A stretch of 64,000 bases of DNA from positions 1,178,001-1,242,000 of the forward strand of contig CAVWHY010000012.1 in NCBI GenBank assembly GCA_963754955.1, read 5' to 3'. The position numbers and the translations under genes are program-made. Origin of the DNA: CAVQJU01 sp963754955. Lineage in GTDB: Bacteria; Acidobacteriota; Vicinamibacteria; Vicinamibacterales; CAVVIG01. Below the pieces are notes generated by a model. It did not search any database. It saw nothing but the letters and a program-made list of their open reading frames with translations, and was not told the origin of the DNA. How positions within the stretch are numbered: the first letter of the stretch is position 1; every line of letters starts with the position of its first letter. Of this stretch, positions 18,328 through 26,586 are shown in pieces.

Positions 18328-18930
18328 GTGACCCGCAGCGCCATCTCGGTGCCCGTCTCGGGAACCGCGCTGCTGCTGATCGACGTCATCAACGACCTCG
18401 CGTTCGAGGGGTCCGGGGCTCTGATCGCCCAGGCCGAGCCGATGGCCGTCAGGTTGGCGGCGCTCAAGCGGCGGGCCGGCGCCGCGGGCGTGCCCGCGAT
18501 CTACATCAACGACAACTTCGGGCAGTGGCGCTCCGACTTTCGCAAGACGGTGGCGCACTGCGTCGCGCGCTCGTCGCCGGGGCGTCGAATCGCACAGCGC
18601 CTGCGGCCCGACCCACGCGACTACTTCGTGTTGAAGCCGAAGCACTCCGGCTTCTTCGATACGACCCTAGACACCTTGCTGGGCGCGCTTCGCATCCGCC
18701 GTGTGATTTTGACCGGCATCGCCGGCAACATCTGCGTGCTGTTTACAGCGAATGACGCATACATGCGCGATCTCAAGATCTTCGCGCCTGCGGACTGCAT
18801 CGTCTCGAACACACCGGCGGACAACGATCACGCGCTCCGGCAGATCCATACCGTTCTGAAAGGCAATCTCACCGAATCGTCACGATTGGCATTTCGCGGC
18901 ACGCGGCGCAGACAGGAGTCCAAGACATGA
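18328..18930 (+). CDS. Isochorismatase-like cysteine hydrolase
   Basis: This 200-residue protein has the Asp-Lys-Cys catalytic set of the family: Asp19 in LLLIDVINDLAF, Lys in VLKPKHSGFFDT and the nucleophile Cys in GIAGNICVLFTANDAYM. Members hydrolyse amides such as nicotinamide or ureidoacrylate, or vinyl ethers; the substrate here is unknown. Its stop overlaps the next gene by four bases. Confidence 0.88.
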   Translation: MTRSAISVPVSGTALLLIDVINDLAFEGSGALIAQAEPMAVRLAALKRRAGAAGVPAIYINDNFGQWRSDFRKTVAHCVARSSPGRRIAQRLRPDPRDYFVLKPKHSGFFDTTLDTLLGALRIRRVILTGIAGNICVLFTANDAYMRDLKIFAPADCIVSNTPADNDHALRQIHTVLKGNLTESSRLAFRGTRRRQESKT

Positions 18931-19439
18931 GAACCGAACTGGAGAAGTTCTACGAGCTCATCGAGGAGATCGAGGTGGCGATGATGACGACGCGCCGTCC
19001 CGATGGTCATCTCGAATCCCGTCCCATGGCGAACCAGAAGCAGGCCGGTGGCGCCGACCTGTGGTTCGTGACGGCCGAAGGCGGCGGCAAGTTGCGCGAC
19101 CTCGAGTACGACCCGCATGTGAACCTGGCGTACTACAAGCCGGGCTCGTACGAATGGGTGTCGGTGTCGGGGATCGCCACGGTGTCGCGCGACCGCGACA
19201 AGATCCGCGAGCTGTACGAACCCGACTGGAAGGCCTGGTTCGGTCAGGAAGGCGATCCCCGCCACGGCACACCGGACGATCCCCGGATCGTGCTGATCGG
19301 CGTCGACGTGCATGCCGCGCTGTTCCTCGAAGTCAACAAACCGAAGCCCGTCGTCCTTTTCGAGCTGGCAAAAGGCTGGCTGACAGGGGAGCGGGTGGAG
19401 GCGGGCGAGACCCACGAGTTGCGGGCGCCGCATCGCTGA
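18927..19439 (+). CDS. PPOX-fold general stress protein (pyridoxamine phosphate oxidase family)
   Basis: This 170-residue split-barrel flavin-binding protein is of the general stress protein 26 type. Landmarks are VAMMTTRRPDGHLESRPMAN, LWFVTAEGGGKLRDLEYDPH and VNLAYYKPGSYEWVSVSGIA. It overlaps the isochorismatase-like gene (ATGA), which implies coupled translation. Family members bind FMN or F420, and many are not true PNP oxidases. Confidence 0.88.
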   Translation: MRTELEKFYELIEEIEVAMMTTRRPDGHLESRPMANQKQAGGADLWFVTAEGGGKLRDLEYDPHVNLAYYKPGSYEWVSVSGIATVSRDRDKIRELYEPDWKAWFGQEGDPRHGTPDDPRIVLIGVDVHAALFLEVNKPKPVVLFELAKGWLTGERVEAGETHELRAPHR

Positions 19440-19454
19440 CCGTTCTTCGAATCG

Positions 19455-19480
19455 GTGTGGTGCAGGCCTTCAGGCCTGCT
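19455..19480. repeat. Dispersed palindromic repeat, type I copy
   Basis: A GCAGGCCTTCAGGCCTGC core flanked by GTGTG. It is one of five copies of this element in the window and lies just before the ribosome site of the FAD/Rieske gene. The core is a near-perfect palindrome. Confidence 0.7.
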
Positions 19481-19495
19481 GAAAGGACGATGATC

Positions 19496-21023
19496 ATGCC
19501 CGCGAACAATGACGACACCACGCCATACTGGCAGACGACCGCGAAGTTCCCGCAATTCGGCAAACTCACTGAAGACGTCTCGGCCGATGTCGTCGTCGTG
19601 GGAGCGGGCATCACCGGGCTGAGCGCGGCGTACTTGCTGGCGAAGGCCGGCAAAAGGGTGGTCGTGCTCGAACGCGATCGCTGCGCGATGACCGACACGG
19701 GGCATACCAGCGCCCACCTCACGATGGTCACCGATGACCGCCTGGCCGAGCTCGTCAAGCGGTTCGGGCGCAACCATGCGCAGGCGGTCTGGGACGCCGG
19801 GCTGGCGGCGATCGCCACGATTGACGAGACCGTCCGCGAGCACGCGATCGACGCGGGGTTCGAATGGGTCGACGGATACCTGCACGCGCCGCTGACCGGA
19901 GAGACAGGACATGACCGTGAACACCTGCAGGAAGACGCGACGCTCGCCCGCGATCTCGGATTCGACGCCGAGTACCTGGACGCAGTCCCGCTTGTCAATC
20001 GACCGGGCATCCGCTTCGCGGATCAGGCCCGCATTCAGCCGCGCCGCTACCTTGCAGGAGTCGCCAGGGCGTTCGTGGAGTTGGGTGGCCGCATCTACGA
20101 GCACTCGGCAGCCGATGAATTCTGCCAGAACCCGCGCGCGGTGAAAGCGGCGGGCCATGCGGTGCGCTTCGACGACGTGGTCATCGCCACGCACAATCCG
20201 CTCCTGGGACTCAGCGGGGTCACCGGGGCCACGCTGTTCCAGACAAAACTCGCCTTGTACAACAGCTACGTAATCGCCGGAAGTGTGCCGAAGGGGGAGA
20301 TTGCCGACGCGCTATGGTGGGACACGAGCGATCCGTACTACTTCCTGCGTGTCGAGACGCATCCGGACTCCGACGTGGTGATATTCGGCGGCGAGGATCA
20401 CAAGACCGGCCAGCAGGAGGACACTGTCGCGTGTTATCGCCGCCTCGAACGGCGCCTGGCCGCGATCCTGCCTCGCGTGGAGGTCACGCATCGCTGGTCG
20501 GGCCAGGTGATCGAGACCCCTGACGGACTGCCGTACATCGGGTCGAGCGCCGACCATCAGTACGAGGCCACAGGGTATGCCGGCAACGGGCTGACGTTCG
20601 GAACGCTGGCGGGCATGATGATTTCCGACGCCATCCTCGGACGAAAAAATCCATGGTCCGAGTTGTTCGATCCCAACCGGAAGGCGCTCACCCGCGGACT
20701 CTGGGACTACGTCAAGGAGAACGTCGATTACCCGTACTACATGATTCGCGACCGCTTTGCGGGAGCGGATGCCCGGTCGCTTCGCGCGGTGAAGCGGGGT
20801 GAAGGCAAGATCATCGAGCGAAACGGCGCGAAGGTGGCCGCGTATCGTGATGCCGCCGGCGCCGTGACACTCCGCTCGGCGACCTGCACGCACATGGGGT
20901 GTGTCGTGGGCTGGAACACCGCTGAACGGACATGGGACTGCCCGTGTCACGGGTCGCGTTTTCAGTCCGACGGGCGACGTGATCTCCGGGCCGGCCGAGG
21001 CGCCGCTTCCAAGCGTGGACTGA
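19496..21023 (+). CDS. FAD-dependent oxidoreductase with C-terminal Rieske domain (one frameshift)
   Basis: A DAO-type FAD domain opens with VVVVGAGITGLSAAYLLAKA. The C-terminal Rieske [2Fe-2S] domain has both ligand loops: CTHMGC and CPCHGSRF. One extra base at 20975 shifts the frame at SDG; the corrected tail is DVISGPAEAPLPSVD with a TGA at 21021-21023. Uncorrected, the frame runs on into the next gene and gives a false fusion. ATG 19496 sits eight bases after AAAGGA; ATG 19490 is the alternative. The electron acceptor and substrate are unknown. Confidence 0.87.
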
Positions 21024-21034
21024 CGGGGAAAGCC

Positions 21035-22186
21035 ATGGCAGCTCGCGCACCAGTCCGCTACGCCGTCGTCGGGCTCGGCCACATCGCGCAAGTCGCGGTG
21101 CTGCCGGCGTTCGCCCACGCGCGTCGAAACTCGAAGCTCGTTGCCGTCGTCAGCGACGTTCGCACCAAGAAGCGGGAGATCACGCGGCGCTACCGCCTGG
21201 ATCACGCCTTCGGCTACGAGCAATTCGACGACTGCCTGAAAGAGGTGGACGCGGTCTACATCGCGCTGCCGAATTCGATGCACGCCGAATTCACCGTGCG
21301 AGCCGCACGAGCGGGCGTGCACGTGTTGTGCGAGAAGCCGATGGCCGTGACGACGCGGGAGTGCGAGCAGATGATCGCTGCGTGCCGGGCCGCTCGCGTC
21401 AAGCTCATGATCGCGTATCGCCTGCATTTTGAAACGCTGAATATTTCGGCGATGGAAGTGGCACGCCGCGGTCAGCTGGGGCAGCTGAAATTCTTCACGT
21501 CATCGTTCTCGATGACGGTCCGCTCCGGCGACATTCGCACGAAGCGGATCTATGGAGGCGGCACGCTCTACGACATCGGCGTGTATTGCGTCAACGCAGC
21601 GCGTTACCTGTTTCGCGCGGAGCCGACGGAGGTGTCGGCCGTATCCATCAACAGCGGGGTGAAGAGCCTGGCGGAGGTTGATGAAACAACAGCGGCGACG
21701 CTCCGCTTTGGCGACGGCCAGGTGGCGAGCTTTGTGACCAGCTTCAATGCGTCTGACGTCGCCGCGTACCGCATCGTGGGAACGAAAGGGGACCTGCACG
21801 CCGATCCGGCGTACGAGTACGCCGAGGGGCTGGAGTACAAGCTGACGATCGACGGGAAGACACGAACGAAGAAGGTTGGGAAACGGGATCAGTTCGGGCC
21901 TGAGCTCGTGTATTTTTCTGATTGCATCCTGAACGATACGCAGCCCGAACCGTCCGGTGAAGAAGGACTTCAGGACGTGCGCATCGTCGAAGCGTTGTAC
22001 GAATCGGCGCGACGGCAGCGGCCGGTCAGCATCCGATCGTTTGCAGAAACGTGTTCGGCCGACGTTGCGACAGCGGATCTCGCGACCAGGCGTGAAAAAG
22101 CCGAGGCTGGTGAAAGTGCAGAGTGCGAGCCGTTGACCGCCAGACGGCGGCGGTCCGGACGACTTCGGGCGACTCTCGCCGTTTGA
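21035..22186 (+). CDS. Gfo/Idh/MocA-family oxidoreductase
   Basis: This 383-residue protein has an N-terminal Rossmann fold (RYAVVGLGHIAQVAVLPAF) and the family signature CEKPMAVTTRECEQM, with the catalytic Lys within EKP. The C-terminal alpha/beta domain is complete (GGGTLYDIGVYCVNAARYLF). A GGGGAA ribosome site precedes the ATG, 11 bases after the corrected stop of the FAD/Rieske gene. The NAD(P)-linked substrate, usually a sugar or polyol, cannot be assigned. It ends the stress cluster. Confidence 0.88.
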   Translation: MAARAPVRYAVVGLGHIAQVAVLPAFAHARRNSKLVAVVSDVRTKKREITRRYRLDHAFGYEQFDDCLKEVDAVYIALPNSMHAEFTVRAARAGVHVLCEKPMAVTTRECEQMIAACRAARVKLMIAYRLHFETLNISAMEVARRGQLGQLKFFTSSFSMTVRSGDIRTKRIYGGGTLYDIGVYCVNAARYLFRAEPTEVSAVSINSGVKSLAEVDETTAATLRFGDGQVASFVTSFNASDVAAYRIVGTKGDLHADPAYEYAEGLEYKLTIDGKTRTKKVGKRDQFGPELVYFSDCILNDTQPEPSGEEGLQDVRIVEALYESARRQRPVSIRSFAETCSADVATADLATRREKAEAGESAECEPLTARRRRSGRLRATLAV

Positions 22187-22274
22187 ACGCTATAATGTCG
22201 GGAGCGACGGAAATCTCGGGGGAGCGCGGCGCGTCGGCCTGGCACCAGGAGCCGCGAAATCCCTAGGAATTCCG

Positions 22275-22322
22275 CGCGCGGTGAGGTGGCCGAGAGGCTG
22301 AAGGCGGCGGTTTGCTAAACCG
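22275..22322 (+). pseudogene. Truncated duplicate of tRNA-Ser(GCT), 5' half only
   Basis: These 48 bases are identical to 24974-25021, covering the last upstream bases and the tRNA from the acceptor 5' strand through the anticodon arm. The match ends right after the anticodon stem, and no 3' half follows. Sequence at about 22340-22375 resembles the flank found just after the intact tRNA (25075-25112), so this looks like a decayed attachment-site copy. Confidence 0.8.
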
Positions 22323-22543
22323 AAGATCCGCCTCTCGGACATCGTCAATTTTCCTAGCAAATCTAACCGTCTCAACAACTTCGTCGATCGACTGACTTGG
22401 CCACTGTTGGCTCTGGAAGCCCGGTTTTGGCGGCTCGCAGGGACAATTCCAGGGACAGGCAAGCGATCGCAGGTGTGTCCGTTTATGTCAAATCTTGACA
22501 ATTTACGACATGCCATCTAGCCTCGGCACGAGGGCAGATTCAC
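22323..22543. other. Left flank of the tRNA-bounded segment
   Basis: There is no gene here. Bases 22340-22375 (cagcaaat-rich) are degenerate relatives of the flank 3' of the intact tRNA. Bases about 22419-22460 resemble 24879-24920 (GGTTTTG ... GGGACAATT.CAGGGACA). The region ends with the ParD promoter and operator. Confidence 0.5.
22486..22500. promoter_or_regulatory. Inverted-repeat operator upstream of parD-like gene
   Basis: TGTCAA-ATC-TTGACA is a perfect 6-bp inverted repeat 44 bases before the antitoxin start. TTGACA can also act as a -35 box. Type II antitoxins usually repress their own promoter, so this is a plausible site. Confidence 0.55.
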
Positions 22544-22813
22544 ATGAACGTCTCGCTCACGCCAGAGCTCGAACGACTCGTGAACGAAAAAGTTGAAAGC
22601 GGCCTGTACCAGACAGCCAGCGAGGTTGTCCGGGAGGCACTACGACTGCTCAAGGATCGCGACCAGGCGCGGGAGCAACTTCGAACCGACGTGCAGGCTG
22701 GCTTTGACCAGTTGGCTCGGGGCGAGGGTGGTGCGTACGACAAGACCACAGGTCGGAAGCTCGCCGAACAGATCAAGTCGCGCGGTCGATCAGCGCGCGC
22801 CAAGAAGTTGTAG
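22544..22813 (+). CDS. parD: ParD-family antitoxin
   Basis: This 89-residue protein has the ribbon-helix-helix pattern of ParD/CC2985 antitoxins: MNVSLTPELERLVNEKVESG, then YQTASEVVREALRLLKDRD. A charged C-terminal tail would wrap the toxin. Its stop is immediately followed by the toxin ATG. It lies inside the segment bounded by the tRNA-Ser copies, where such modules stabilise mobile DNA. Confidence 0.88.
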   Translation: MNVSLTPELERLVNEKVESGLYQTASEVVREALRLLKDRDQAREQLRTDVQAGFDQLARGEGGAYDKTTGRKLAEQIKSRGRSARAKKL

Positions 22814-23110
22814 ATGCCCTATCGGCTGTCCACTCTTGCCGAGCAGGACCTCGACGAGATCTGGTCATACGTAGCCGATGACGCCAGTCCCGAGACTGCC
22901 GACCGACTCATCGACGACATCGTCGACCGCTTCGATCTGCTGGCCGAACAGCCGGGGATGGGCCGTGTACGTCCGGAGTTTGGTCCAGGCGTGCGATCCT
23001 TCGCGGTCGAGAACTACGTCGTCTACTATCGTCAAGAAGGCGATGTTCTGATCGCAAGGGTTCTCCATGGCCGACGCGACCAGATCGCGGCCTGGTCGGA
23101 GTCAAGCTGA
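22814..23110 (+). CDS. parE: ParE/RelE-superfamily toxin
   Basis: This 98-residue toxin has the ParE pattern: YRLSTLAEQDLDEIWSYVAD, a central helix pair, then VRSFAVENYVVYYRQEGDVL and IARVLHGRRD. ParE toxins poison DNA gyrase; the RelE-fold relatives cut mRNA. The close spacing with ParD supports a bicistronic toxin-antitoxin unit. Confidence 0.88.
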   Translation: MPYRLSTLAEQDLDEIWSYVADDASPETADRLIDDIVDRFDLLAEQPGMGRVRPEFGPGVRSFAVENYVVYYRQEGDVLIARVLHGRRDQIAAWSESS

Positions 23111-23114
23111 GATC

Positions 23115-24548
23115 TCAAACGAGTCCCAACCGCCGCCGCAAGTCGGCGAGATCCGGTTGGAACACGGGTGATTGCTGTTCCGCTGAGCGCGCGAAGTCGT
23201 TGAGGAGCGCCTCCAATCGCTCGCGCCCCCTCGCCGTCTTGGCCGCCTGACGGGGCGTCCGGTTCCCGAGCGCTGGCACCTTCGTGTCAATCCACGCGTC
23301 CCAATGCCTCTGCATCAACTCTGCTTCGAGCGCCTGAATCTCGGGGGTGCGCTCCGGCTCGGTTGAGGACGTCATGGGCTCAGCGGTGTCGCCGCGCGCG
23401 CGCCGCTCCTGAAGTTCCTTGACGATGTCGGTGATCTTCGTCTCGACGAGCGTCGCCGTCGATCCGAACCGCTTCGAGATCTCCTTTGTAATCCGCTCCC
23501 GTCGCCGCGCCGAGTTGACCTCGATCACCAGGCGCGATCCGTCAAGGCGCATCGTGCCGAGCGTGGTGTTGTCCCAGTCCTTGTGCTTGCGGTTGCCCGC
23601 CTTGAGCCAGGTCAGCACCGCCGCTTCGATCCCGCCCGCAGCGTCGTAGCGTTCGTCGTCGACGTGCGCCTCTCCGCGGAGCGTTGCGAGAGGCCGCAGG
23701 CGGTCGAAGGACTCGGATGGCGTGACTCCCAGGTCATAGGTCATCGTCGTCATCTCAATCGGATCGCCGTCGGTGTTCTGCAGCGTTGGCAGTCTCGGGT
23801 TCACGATGGCGTCGGCGATTTGGTGATAGAGCCGGCGAACGTCGATGGCGAATTTAGACAGATCCGCGAGTGTCATGAGCCGGCGCGGGGAGAGCTGGTC
23901 GCGCAACTCGATGACGGGCAGGTGCCACGATGGCGGAATGACCCACGGCGAGGCACCGATCATGATGCTGGCGCCGCCGGCCGTGACGACGCGCGTGAAG
24001 GTGACGTCGCCGGTGCGCAGCATGCGCGAAGCGCTCTGCTCGAGCACATGAAAATGCCGGCCCGTCAGGATGTCCTTGAGATCGATCGATCGGCCAGGCG
24101 CCGTCGATTCGACGACGAAGAAGCTCGCGTGGCTCCTGCACGCCTGCTCGATGAACTCGCGGTGGAAATCGGGGCAGGACTCGACCTCTTGATGTAGGAA
24201 GTGCAAGGCAACGGGCTCAGTCGGCCAACCTGGCGGCAGGTCAGTCTCGGCGGCATCTGGTACGAACGAGAAGGTGAAGAACGGATCGAAGGTCGTCCCG
24301 AACTCGCGGGAGTTGTCGATGTCGTCGGGAACCGCGTCCCAGAGGAAGAATTCTTCCCATGCCTCGTCGAAGAACTCGTCGCCAAACTCGTCCGCGGCGT
24401 ACGCAAAGAGCGCCGGGACCAGCACGCCTTCCGCGGTGCGGAGACGCATTCTGGCGGCGTCGTCGGCGTCATGCGCGCGCAGGCAGCAGTGTTTGAACTT
24501 GCGGCCGCTGCCGCACGGGCACGGGTCATTGCGACCAGTTGATGACAT
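23115..24548 (-). CDS. SEC-C motif protein of unknown function
   Basis: This 477-residue protein begins with a SEC-C zinc-binding motif (NDPCPCGSGRKFKHCC). The middle region is unrecognised. Near the C-terminus, HWDAWIDTKVPALGNRTPRQ followed by ERLEALL is a block seen in other SEC-C proteins. The stop is four bases from the convergent ParE stop. The gene is intact and lies between the tRNA-Ser copies, so it may be cargo of the integrated element. Confidence 0.75.
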   Translation of the reverse strand: MSSTGRNDPCPCGSGRKFKHCCLRAHDADDAARMRLRTAEGVLVPALFAYAADEFGDEFFDEAWEEFFLWDAVPDDIDNSREFGTTFDPFFTFSFVPDAAETDLPPGWPTEPVALHFLHQEVESCPDFHREFIEQACRSHASFFVVESTAPGRSIDLKDILTGRHFHVLEQSASRMLRTGDVTFTRVVTAGGASIMIGASPWVIPPSWHLPVIELRDQLSPRRLMTLADLSKFAIDVRRLYHQIADAIVNPRLPTLQNTDGDPIEMTTMTYDLGVTPSESFDRLRPLATLRGEAHVDDERYDAAGGIEAAVLTWLKAGNRKHKDWDNTTLGTMRLDGSRLVIEVNSARRRERITKEISKRFGSTATLVETKITDIVKELQERRARGDTAEPMTSSTEPERTPEIQALEAELMQRHWDAWIDTKVPALGNRTPRQAAKTARGRERLEALLNDFARSAEQQSPVFQPDLADLRRRLGLV

Positions 24549-24978
24549 AGCTCGGTGGGTGATGGGTAAGTCAGCCCATGCGATCGCGATCGTACCTCAG
24601 CGACGATTCCCTCGGCGGAGTTCGCGGTCCGGCGCTCGAGGCGAAGGTGCATCCCTGGGAAGAGGCAGCGGTTCTTTAGACCGGTGACTGTCGGCCGGCG
24701 GTCTCGCAAGGTGCGTCTACAGCCTTGCTACGTCTTCAACCGGCCAATGCCCAAAGAAGTGGACGTCAGCTCGTGCGGGGAAGTGAGCCCCCGACAATGA
24801 TTTGGGTGGATGGTTGCCGCCGAGAAAAACCGCTGCGTTGTGGGGTTCCGTTCGTAGGCGCATTCTTCGGCCACTCGGGGCCGGTTTTGAGCGTGGACAG
24901 GAACAATTTCAGGGACAATCGTGGGGACAATCGGCGGTTCGTAAGTGGCCATGTCGTATATACTTAGCTTTCTCGCGC
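24549..24978. other. Intergenic region before tRNA-Ser
   Basis: These 430 bases have no convincing gene. Bases 24879-24920 resemble the left flank at about 22419-22460. A TATACT hexamer at 24959-24964, 15 bases before the tRNA, is a good -10 candidate for it. Short open frames on the minus strand lack family-like sequence. Confidence 0.45.
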
Positions 24979-25072
24979 GGTGAGGTGGCCGAGAGGCTGA
25001 AGGCGGCGGTTTGCTAAACCGTTATACGGCCCAAAAGCTGTATCCAGGGTTCGAATCCCTGCCTCACCGCCA
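24979..25072 (+). tRNA. tRNA-Ser (anticodon GCT)
   Basis: The acceptor stem GGTGAGG (24979-24985) pairs with CCTCACC (25062-25068). The anticodon GCT is at 25013-25015 in the loop TTGCTAA. A long variable arm typical of tRNA-Ser and the T-loop GGTTCGAATCC are present. The 3' CCA is encoded (25070-25072). It decodes AGC/AGU. The 5' half is duplicated at 22280-22322, and a tyrosine-integrase remnant lies just downstream. Confidence 0.95.
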
Positions 25073-25108
25073 GTAAATCGGCAATTTCCCGAACAAATCC
25101 GCGAGTTC

Positions 25109-25360
25109 TCACATACGGCTGAGCACGTTGCCACGCTGATTGCCACGCCGATCCAACAACCCAATCGCCGCTTCAAGAGCCGCGGGACTCAGGTGCATGT
25201 AGCGCTGCGTCGTGCCGAGATCGCTGTGCCCTGCGAGCTCCTGAATTGCCCGTGCCGGGGCTCCTCGCATCGACAGGTGTGAGCAGAACGTGTGACGCAG
25301 GATATGTATCCCGCGCCGAACAATGGGGCCCTTCTTGCTGGGGTGATTCCGATGACCTCG
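25109..25360 (-). pseudogene. C-terminal remnant of a tyrosine recombinase (integrase)
   Basis: The minus strand reads HILRHTFCSHLSMRG, ARAIQELAGHSDLGTTQRYM and HLSPAALEAAIGLLD before a TGA at 25109-25111. That contains the catalytic H-x-x-R, the second His (GHSDL) and the Tyr nucleophile (RYMHL). Upstream (about 25340 onward) the frame stays open but no longer looks like an integrase and has no start. The position, 37 bases beyond tRNA-Ser, is typical for an integrase next to its attachment site. Confidence 0.82.
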
Positions 25361-25394
25361 GCATGGCGAGCGTCGGTAGTGGTTCAGTTCGAAA

Positions 25395-25565
25395 TCAACT
25401 AATGCGCGCCGACATGAGCCAAATCGACAGGCCGCCGCAAAAGAGGATGGCCCAAACGAGCAGCTGTCCCCACGGCATGCCGCGCAAGGGTTTGGCAGTG
25501 CGCCTTACCTTTGCGACTCCGAACAGCATGACGAGGGCAGCGACGGCGAGCAGTAGGTAAGGCAC
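25395..25565 (-). CDS. Small two-helix membrane protein, 56 residues
   Basis: A GTG start follows a strong ribosome site (AGGAGGAA). The protein has two hydrophobic segments, YLLLAVAALVMLFGVAKV and QLLVWAILFCGGLSIWLM, separated by a basic loop. I do not recognise a family. It is the last of several small minus-strand genes between the integrase remnant and the hydrolase. Confidence 0.55.
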   Translation of the reverse strand: MPYLLLAVAALVMLFGVAKVRRTAKPLRGMPWGQLLVWAILFCGGLSIWLMSARIS

Positions 25566-25574
25566 GGCTTCCTC

Positions 25575-25676
25575 CTAGTTCAAGAGTGCCACAATTTCCT
25601 CGATAGACCAGACGTGGTCCGCGATGCACGCTTCCATCGCTGGCGTCACGCGGAGCGTCTGATGGTGGTGGGTCAT
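25575..25676 (-). CDS. 33-residue ORF resembling the tail of IS1-like transposases
   Basis: The sequence includes HHQTLRVTPAMEACIADHVW followed by SIEEIVALLN. This block resembles the extreme C-terminus of IS1-family-like transposases (IHxTLRVTPAMEAGI...W). The ATG overlaps the stop of the DUF2007 gene, so translation is possible, but it is more likely a transposase remnant. Confidence 0.5.
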   Translation of the reverse strand: MTHHHQTLRVTPAMEACIADHVWSIEEIVALLN

Positions 25677-25927
25677 CAGCTTGACCGCCGGTGACGTCCG
25701 TGAAGCGCCTCGCCAGCTTTGTCAACATCTTCGGCCCTGACCATAAGCTGGGCTACGGCACCCGGAGGGAACGCTCCGGGAGCGCTATATCGTGAATTGA
25801 CGATTGTCCGATCGGACTGGATCATGGATTCGATCCCTGCCTCGTCCAGAATGCCTTTGGCTGTCTGAGCATCCGCTCGTGACCGAAATGTCGAGACGGC
25901 GATCAGATCTGAGGATTTCATCGTCAC
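25676..25927 (-). CDS. DUF2007-family small protein
   Basis: This 83-residue protein has the short alpha/beta pattern of DUF2007 (LIAVSTFRSRADAQTAKGIL, then DEAGIESMI, then QLMVRAEDVDKAGEAL). The domain is proposed to act in signalling, but no mechanism is known. Its stop overlaps the next ORF. Just upstream on the same strand, a short stretch reads IEEIVTLLEPEV, like the tail of the ORF at 25575-25676. Confidence 0.65.
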   Translation of the reverse strand: MTMKSSDLIAVSTFRSRADAQTAKGILDEAGIESMIQSDRTIVNSRYSAPGAFPPGAVAQLMVRAEDVDKAGEALHGRHRRSS

Positions 25928-25957
25928 ACCTCCGGTTCCAACAAGGTCACGATTTCT

Positions 25958-26194
25958 TCAATGCCGCCGTCGAGCGCGGCGAACGGTCCACCAGAAACCA
26001 GCGCTGAAACCAATAAGCGCAGCGATCATCGCAGACCCTGATCCAACATAGGACGCTGCAACACCGCCTTCGTTTCTCATCTGAGAGAGGAACATCTGAC
26101 CGTACAGGGGAAGCCAGAGCGCGGCTGCCACCCACAAGATAGCGAAAAGGAGTCCACTAGCGATTCCGACGGCCGCTGCCTTGCCGTAGATCAT
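25958..26194 (-). CDS. Small membrane protein, 78 residues
   Basis: It has two hydrophobic segments: AVGIASGLLFAILWVAAALW and GSGSAMIAALIGFSAGFWWT, with a basic C-terminus (VRRARRRH) that suggests a cytoplasmic end. I recognise no family. It sits in the row of small minus-strand genes next to the integrase remnant. Confidence 0.5.
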   Translation of the reverse strand: MIYGKAAAVGIASGLLFAILWVAAALWLPLYGQMFLSQMRNEGGVAASYVGSGSAMIAALIGFSAGFWWTVRRARRRH

Positions 26195-26586
26195 GGTCGG
26201 CCCTCAAACGAGCCCAGACAATCTCCGCAATCGACCAGACAACCGACCGCTACCGAATATTCCGGGGACCTAACAGAAGCAAAGCCAGCGCGAAGACCAT
26301 GAGGAGCACCGGCACGGGCAAGCCATGGAATGGTCCCATTTTCATCCTCACGCCGCTCCCACGCTAGGCTGAGACTGTCGGGCGACGAGTCTGCGGAGAG
26401 TGTAGCCCTCGACCCCGACTGGGACAATCCCTCGCGGCCAGCTAGGCACTTTCAACCCGATTTGCTGGACTCTTGCGCGGCAGGATTCAGGCGGGACAAA
26501 CACTGGTTTGTGGGACAGATCGCTGACCAGCCGACGCGCTGGCGTCAGGCGAGGAGCGTAGAATGGCGCGGCAGGGGGAAGTTCCT
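26195..26586. other. Region with a very short membrane ORF and a possible transposase tail
   Basis: On the minus strand, 26250-26345 encodes 31 residues (PVPVLLMVFALALLLLGPRN) with an internal ATG after GAGGA; it resembles a TatA N-terminus but stops early. At about 26200-26245 another frame reads VVWSIAEIV, like the IS1-like tail seen at 25575. The remaining 240 bases before the hydrolase hold a GC-rich leader and an AGGGGGAAG ribosome site for it. Confidence 0.4.

Noticed and set aside
19061..22186. A 1041-residue frame joining PPOX-region sequence, FAD/Rieske oxidoreductase and Gfo/Idh dehydrogenase as one protein
   Set aside because: The join exists only because one extra base at 20975 hides the Rieske gene stop. 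Removing it gives a normal Rieske end at 21023, and the next gene has its own ribosome site and ATG.
25109..26345. Integron-like cassette array with integrase
   Set aside because: The integrase remnant is of the phage/ICE type next to a tRNA, not IntI-like, and no attC-type hairpins were seen between the small ORFs.
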